From Francisella adeliensis (GTDB taxonomy: Bacteria > Pseudomonadota > Gammaproteobacteria > Francisellales > Francisellaceae): a DNA stretch of 64,000 nt. Positions 61,404 through 64,000 of the stretch are shown in pieces. The DNA is taken from positions 248,001-312,000 of the forward strand of contig NZ_CP021781.1 of NCBI RefSeq assembly GCF_003290445.1. Reading direction: 5' to 3'. The notes beneath the pieces were generated by a model. It was not told where the DNA came from. It saw only the letters and a list, made by a program, of their open reading frames with translations, and did not search any database. The stretch's first letter is position 1; every line of letters begins with the position of its first letter. Made by a program: the position numbers and the translations under genes.

Positions 61404-62036
61404 ATGAAAATAATGTTCTCCGCAGATGGTATTTCTAAAAGTGATTTAGAAAAAACAGCAACGATTTCAAAGCTGGTTGATTGTGTCAAAATAGGGCATA
61501 TATTATGCTCAACGCTATCTTTTAAAGAGATTAATGAGCTTGTTGGTGACAAAGATATATTCTTGGATTTCAAACTTCATGATATTCCAAACACCGTCAA
61601 AACAGCTATTGAAAACTACTCAAAAGCTATTCCAAATTTTAAGTACTTTACATTCCACGGTACAGCAAGTGATGAGATGGTAAAAGCTGCATTAACTGCA
61701 GAAACAACGGCGATACCTTTAGCTGTTATCACTTTAAGTAGTGATGCTAACTTTAATAAAGCCGATAGTTTAGCTAAATTTGAAAGATGTGTGAAACTTG
61801 GAGTTACAGACTTTATTTGCCATCCTTATTTGGTTGCCGATGTTAAAGCTAAGTTTGGTGATAAAATAAAGCTATATGTCCCAGGTGTAAGGCTTGAGAG
61901 TGATTTTTCAGATGATCATTTTAATGCACTAACTCCTAAAAAAGCAAAAGAGTTAGGTGTTGAATACATTATTGTAGGTAGACCACTATTGCGCGCAGAT
62001 AATATTTCAGAAAAGCTAAAAGAATTTGAGTATTAA
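61404..62036 (+). CDS. pyrF: PyrF, orotidine 5'-phosphate decarboxylase
   Basis: The 210-residue TIM barrel carries the catalytic array IFLDFKLHDIPNTV (Lys-Asp-Lys-type DxKxxDI), with FTFHGTAS, VPGVRLESD and IIVGRPLLRAD for phosphate binding. ATG 61404 or a GTG at 61392 could start it; neither has a good ribosome site. It makes UMP, and the pyrD-like gene follows 5 bases on, so the last two steps of the pathway are coupled. Confidence 0.93.
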   Translation: MKIMFSADGISKSDLEKTATISKLVDCVKIGHILCSTLSFKEINELVGDKDIFLDFKLHDIPNTVKTAIENYSKAIPNFKYFTFHGTASDEMVKAALTAETTAIPLAVITLSSDANFNKADSLAKFERCVKLGVTDFICHPYLVADVKAKFGDKIKLYVPGVRLESDFSDDHFNALTPKKAKELGVEYIIVGRPLLRADNISEKLKEFEY

Positions 62037-62041
62037 GAAAT

Positions 62042-62782
62042 ATGAAAAACCAAAATCTTAAAGATGTAATTATTTCGCCACCTTTTGGTAAATATATCAA
62101 ATTCAAAGAAAGTTCTAATGTTTATGGTTCCTTTACCGTAAATAGGCGTTGGGGACTTATTAAACAAGCTATTAAAACCATTCGTAAAGTAGAGAGAAAT
62201 GCTTGGCGTAATAAAATTGGTTTGCGTAACCCAGGTTTAGCAAATATAAACCCACCTAAACGAGCTCAAGATATTATTTCTTTAGCTGCTTTAGAGGTGG
62301 CTGATTGGCATAGTTTTGCAGAGACGCTAAAAAGCCCTAAATTTTTTACTCATAAAAATATAGAAGTAAATATAGGTTGTCCAAATGCTGCTATAGTCGA
62401 TTTTCCGATAGAATTAGCACCATTATTTGCAGATAAAAACATAATAGTTAAAGTACCGCCAACAATTGATATTAATGCTAAAATTAGAGAGTTTATCAAA
62501 GTGGGTATAACATCTTTTCATCTTTGTAATACTATCCCTACACCAAAAGGTGGTGTATCTGGTTACCCGTTGCATCAATATACTTTTCCAGCTATCAAAA
62601 AGGCTAGAGAGGAATTTGGCGATAGTATAACTATTGTAGGCGGTGGGGGGATCTATACCCTAGAAGATGCGAAGAAATACTTAGAAATTGGAGCAGACCA
62701 CTTAGCTCTTAGTTCAATTATGTTTAACCCTGTCAAGGGTCGAAGACTCGTTAAGCAGATTATAGGTTTGATGAGTAGATAA
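62042..62782 (+). CDS. pyrD: Dihydroorotate dehydrogenase-like protein (short)
   Basis: A 246-residue FMN TIM barrel with NIEVNIGCPNA, NIIVKVPPTIDI, FHLCNTIPTPKGGVSGYPLH, TIVGGGGIYTLEDAK and LSSIMFNP, the typical dihydroorotate-dehydrogenase FMN and phosphate motifs. It is about 90 residues shorter than the E. coli class 2 enzyme, lacking the N-terminal membrane-associating helices, and closer to class 1 in size but shorter still. No other pyrD lies in this window, and coupling with pyrF favours the role. Francisella annotations, as I recall, use pyrD for it. Confidence 0.8.
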   Translation: MKNQNLKDVIISPPFGKYIKFKESSNVYGSFTVNRRWGLIKQAIKTIRKVERNAWRNKIGLRNPGLANINPPKRAQDIISLAALEVADWHSFAETLKSPKFFTHKNIEVNIGCPNAAIVDFPIELAPLFADKNIIVKVPPTIDINAKIREFIKVGITSFHLCNTIPTPKGGVSGYPLHQYTFPAIKKAREEFGDSITIVGGGGIYTLEDAKKYLEIGADHLALSSIMFNPVKGRRLVKQIIGLMSR

Positions 62783-62865
62783 TTTTTTAGGGTTTTAATT
62801 GGTTTGATTTTTCCATGAATATAAGTTAAATTAAGCCTCACTATATAAAACTACACTAATAGTTC

Positions 62866-63222
62866 ATGAAAAAAACTACCATTACACTCTTATTATCTTT
62901 AGCTTTTTTTTCACTATATGGTTCCGAGAATTCGAACGAAGAGCCTCCTCTTATTGAAAAAGTAAAAATTAAAAATGATATGGGCGCAATGAATTCTAGA
63001 TTTGAGATCAAGTTTGCTGGGGTTAAAAAAGAAATAAAATCAAATAAAAGTGTAACAATATATAATTCTGAAAACAATACTCCTAGTGCCTGTCAGGAGA
63101 ATAGATACAATGAGTTTACTTGTGAGGTAACTATGTATTATGATGGAATACCTAAAAAGTTTAAGTTTGAACCAACAAAAGAAGTTTATAAAATCTCTAG
63201 CCTTATTGAGAGTGAATCTTAA
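62866..63222 (+). CDS. Small exported protein, unknown
   Basis: The 118-residue protein has a signal peptide (MKKTTITLLLSLAFFSLYG) and a beta-rich mature part with two cysteines (TPSACQENRYNEFTCEVTMY) that could form a disulfide. No family recognised. It lies between pyrD and convergent sodB. Confidence 0.65.
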   Translation: MKKTTITLLLSLAFFSLYGSENSNEEPPLIEKVKIKNDMGAMNSRFEIKFAGVKKEIKSNKSVTIYNSENNTPSACQENRYNEFTCEVTMYYDGIPKKFKFEPTKEVYKISSLIESES

Positions 63223-63265
63223 TAAAGTAGAAGTCTGAAATAACGATAGAATTTATTAGAAATGG

Positions 63266-63844
63266 TTATTTGGCAAATTGCTCAGAAACAAATTCCCAGT
63301 TTACTATATCCCATAGAGACTCAACATACTTAGGTCTAGCATTACGGTAGTCTACATAGTAAGCATGCTCCCATACATCAAAAGTTAGTAAAGGCTTTTT
63401 GTTGTCTGTAAGTGGGCAACCAGCATTACTTGTAGTAGTAATTTCTAATTTGCCATGAGAGTTCTTAACTAACCATGCCCAACCAGAACCAAATGTAGTA
63501 ACTGCAGCGTTTGAGAATTGTGCTTTAAACTCATCAATAGAGCCAAAAGTTTCAATTATAGCTGCCTTTAAAGCACTAGATGCTTCAGTTTTCTTTGGGG
63601 ATAAGCAGTTCCAGTAGAAAGTATGGTTATAAACTTGAGCAGCATTGTTAAACATACCGCCACTAGTAGTTTTAATAACTTCTTCAAGGTTTTGGCCATC
63701 ATGTTCAGTGCCTTCAACTAACTTATTTAAGTTAGTTACATAAGTTTGATGATGCTTTCCATAATGGTATTGGATAGTCTCTTTAGAGATTACAGGCTCT
63801 AGAGCATCTTCCGCATAAGGTAATTTTGGTAGTTCAAATTTCAT
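63266..63844 (-). CDS. sodB: SodB, iron superoxide dismutase
   Basis: The 192-residue cytosolic enzyme has metal ligands His in YHYGKHHQTYV and in NHTFYWNCL, Asp and His in TFDVWEHAYYVDY, and the Fe-type GGMFNNAAQVYNH and AQFSNAAVTTFGSGWAW. AAAGGAG precedes the ATG. Known in Francisella as an iron-regulated, oxidative-stress enzyme. Confidence 0.97.
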   Translation of the reverse strand: MKFELPKLPYAEDALEPVISKETIQYHYGKHHQTYVTNLNKLVEGTEHDGQNLEEVIKTTSGGMFNNAAQVYNHTFYWNCLSPKKTEASSALKAAIIETFGSIDEFKAQFSNAAVTTFGSGWAWLVKNSHGKLEITTTSNAGCPLTDNKKPLLTFDVWEHAYYVDYRNARPKYVESLWDIVNWEFVSEQFAK

Positions 63845-63975
63845 AGTTAACTCCTTTTGATTAATTTAATCGTTTAATATTTAACTGTATTTAGTATAAT
63901 ATGCTATCATTTTTTTAGAGAAATTTCTAAGCTTAGTAAGCTTATTAGATTAATTTAACCAGTAAGGATATAGTT

Positions 63976-64000
63976 ATGTACACAGCAGAAGAACAACAAG
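63976..64000 (+). CDS. Start of a gene cut by the window end
   Basis: ATG at 63976 after AAGGA (63964-63968) opens MYTAEEQQ and runs off the end. It is divergent from sodB. Too short to identify. Confidence 0.55.

Overview
The window is AT-rich, gene-dense chromosomal DNA that I assign to Francisella (Gammaproteobacteria). The assignment rests on a Tul4/LpnA 17-kDa lipoprotein with its LpnB paralogue, a KatG with a signal peptide, a tmRNA tag beginning GNKKANRVAAND, a separate LpxD gene, and Tol-Pal and pyrimidine genes of Francisella type. Species is uncertain; blocks that I remember as far apart in F. tularensis and F. novicida lie close together here, which suggests another lineage such as the philomiragia/noatunensis side. 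That last point is from memory and untested.

Layout. 1-2.4 kb: end of a tolA-like gene, tolB, a small lipoprotein, pal; then rimO. 3.8-7.5 kb: a divergent locus of an N5-(carboxyethyl)ornithine synthase-like dehydrogenase, a YheO/DauR-type regulator, a TauE/SafE permease and a PhzF protein, followed by tRNA-Ser(GGA). 7.6-15.4 kb: a possible decayed gene, exported katG, a clearly decayed secreted-protein gene, DUF423, a DCC-domain/esterase fusion, oligopeptidase A and an Mth938-fold protein. 15.4-19.6 kb: a lipoprotein cluster (lpnA, two coiled-coil lipoproteins, lpnB) with a PglA/O-antigen-ligase-like enzyme and a DUF3568 lipoprotein. 19.6-23 kb: pdxY, lpxD, a small exported protein and a hydrolase. 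23-27.2 kb: an accessory insert holding a GtrII-type glucosyltransferase, sitting between intact pyrC and a diverged second copy of the pyrC 3' end. 27.3-35 kb: lysine/DAP genes (lysC-dapB-dapA-dapD-lysA, then asd and an aminotransferase) with a lysine riboswitch before lysC. 35-49 kb: tpm, a Cys-rich membrane protein, a histidine acid phosphatase, carA-carB, pyrB, two transporters and a frameshifted PAS-GAF-GGDEF-EAL gene.

49.1-57.3 kb is the most unusual part. The tmRNA gene (ssrA) carries an integrated element with tyrosine integrase, an unknown protein, an AlpA-like regulator, a Toprim primase-like protein, a DUF3987 ATPase, an octamer-repeat (iteron-like) region and a small terminase subunit, but no phage structural genes. 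That is the gene set of a phage satellite (PICI-like). Directly behind it lies a second, decayed copy of the same element type: the left-end sequence recurs, two cargo genes (a glycine-zipper protein and a secreted LysM protein) follow, and the terminase gene and right attachment end recur with an internal deletion.

57.4-64 kb returns to core genes: dbpA, a LexA/CI-like S24 repressor divergent from a small unknown gene, a SOUL lipoprotein, pyrF, a short PyrD-like enzyme, exported hypotheticals and sodB. The window therefore holds car, pyrB, pyrC, pyrD-like and pyrF genes of pyrimidine synthesis in four separate places.
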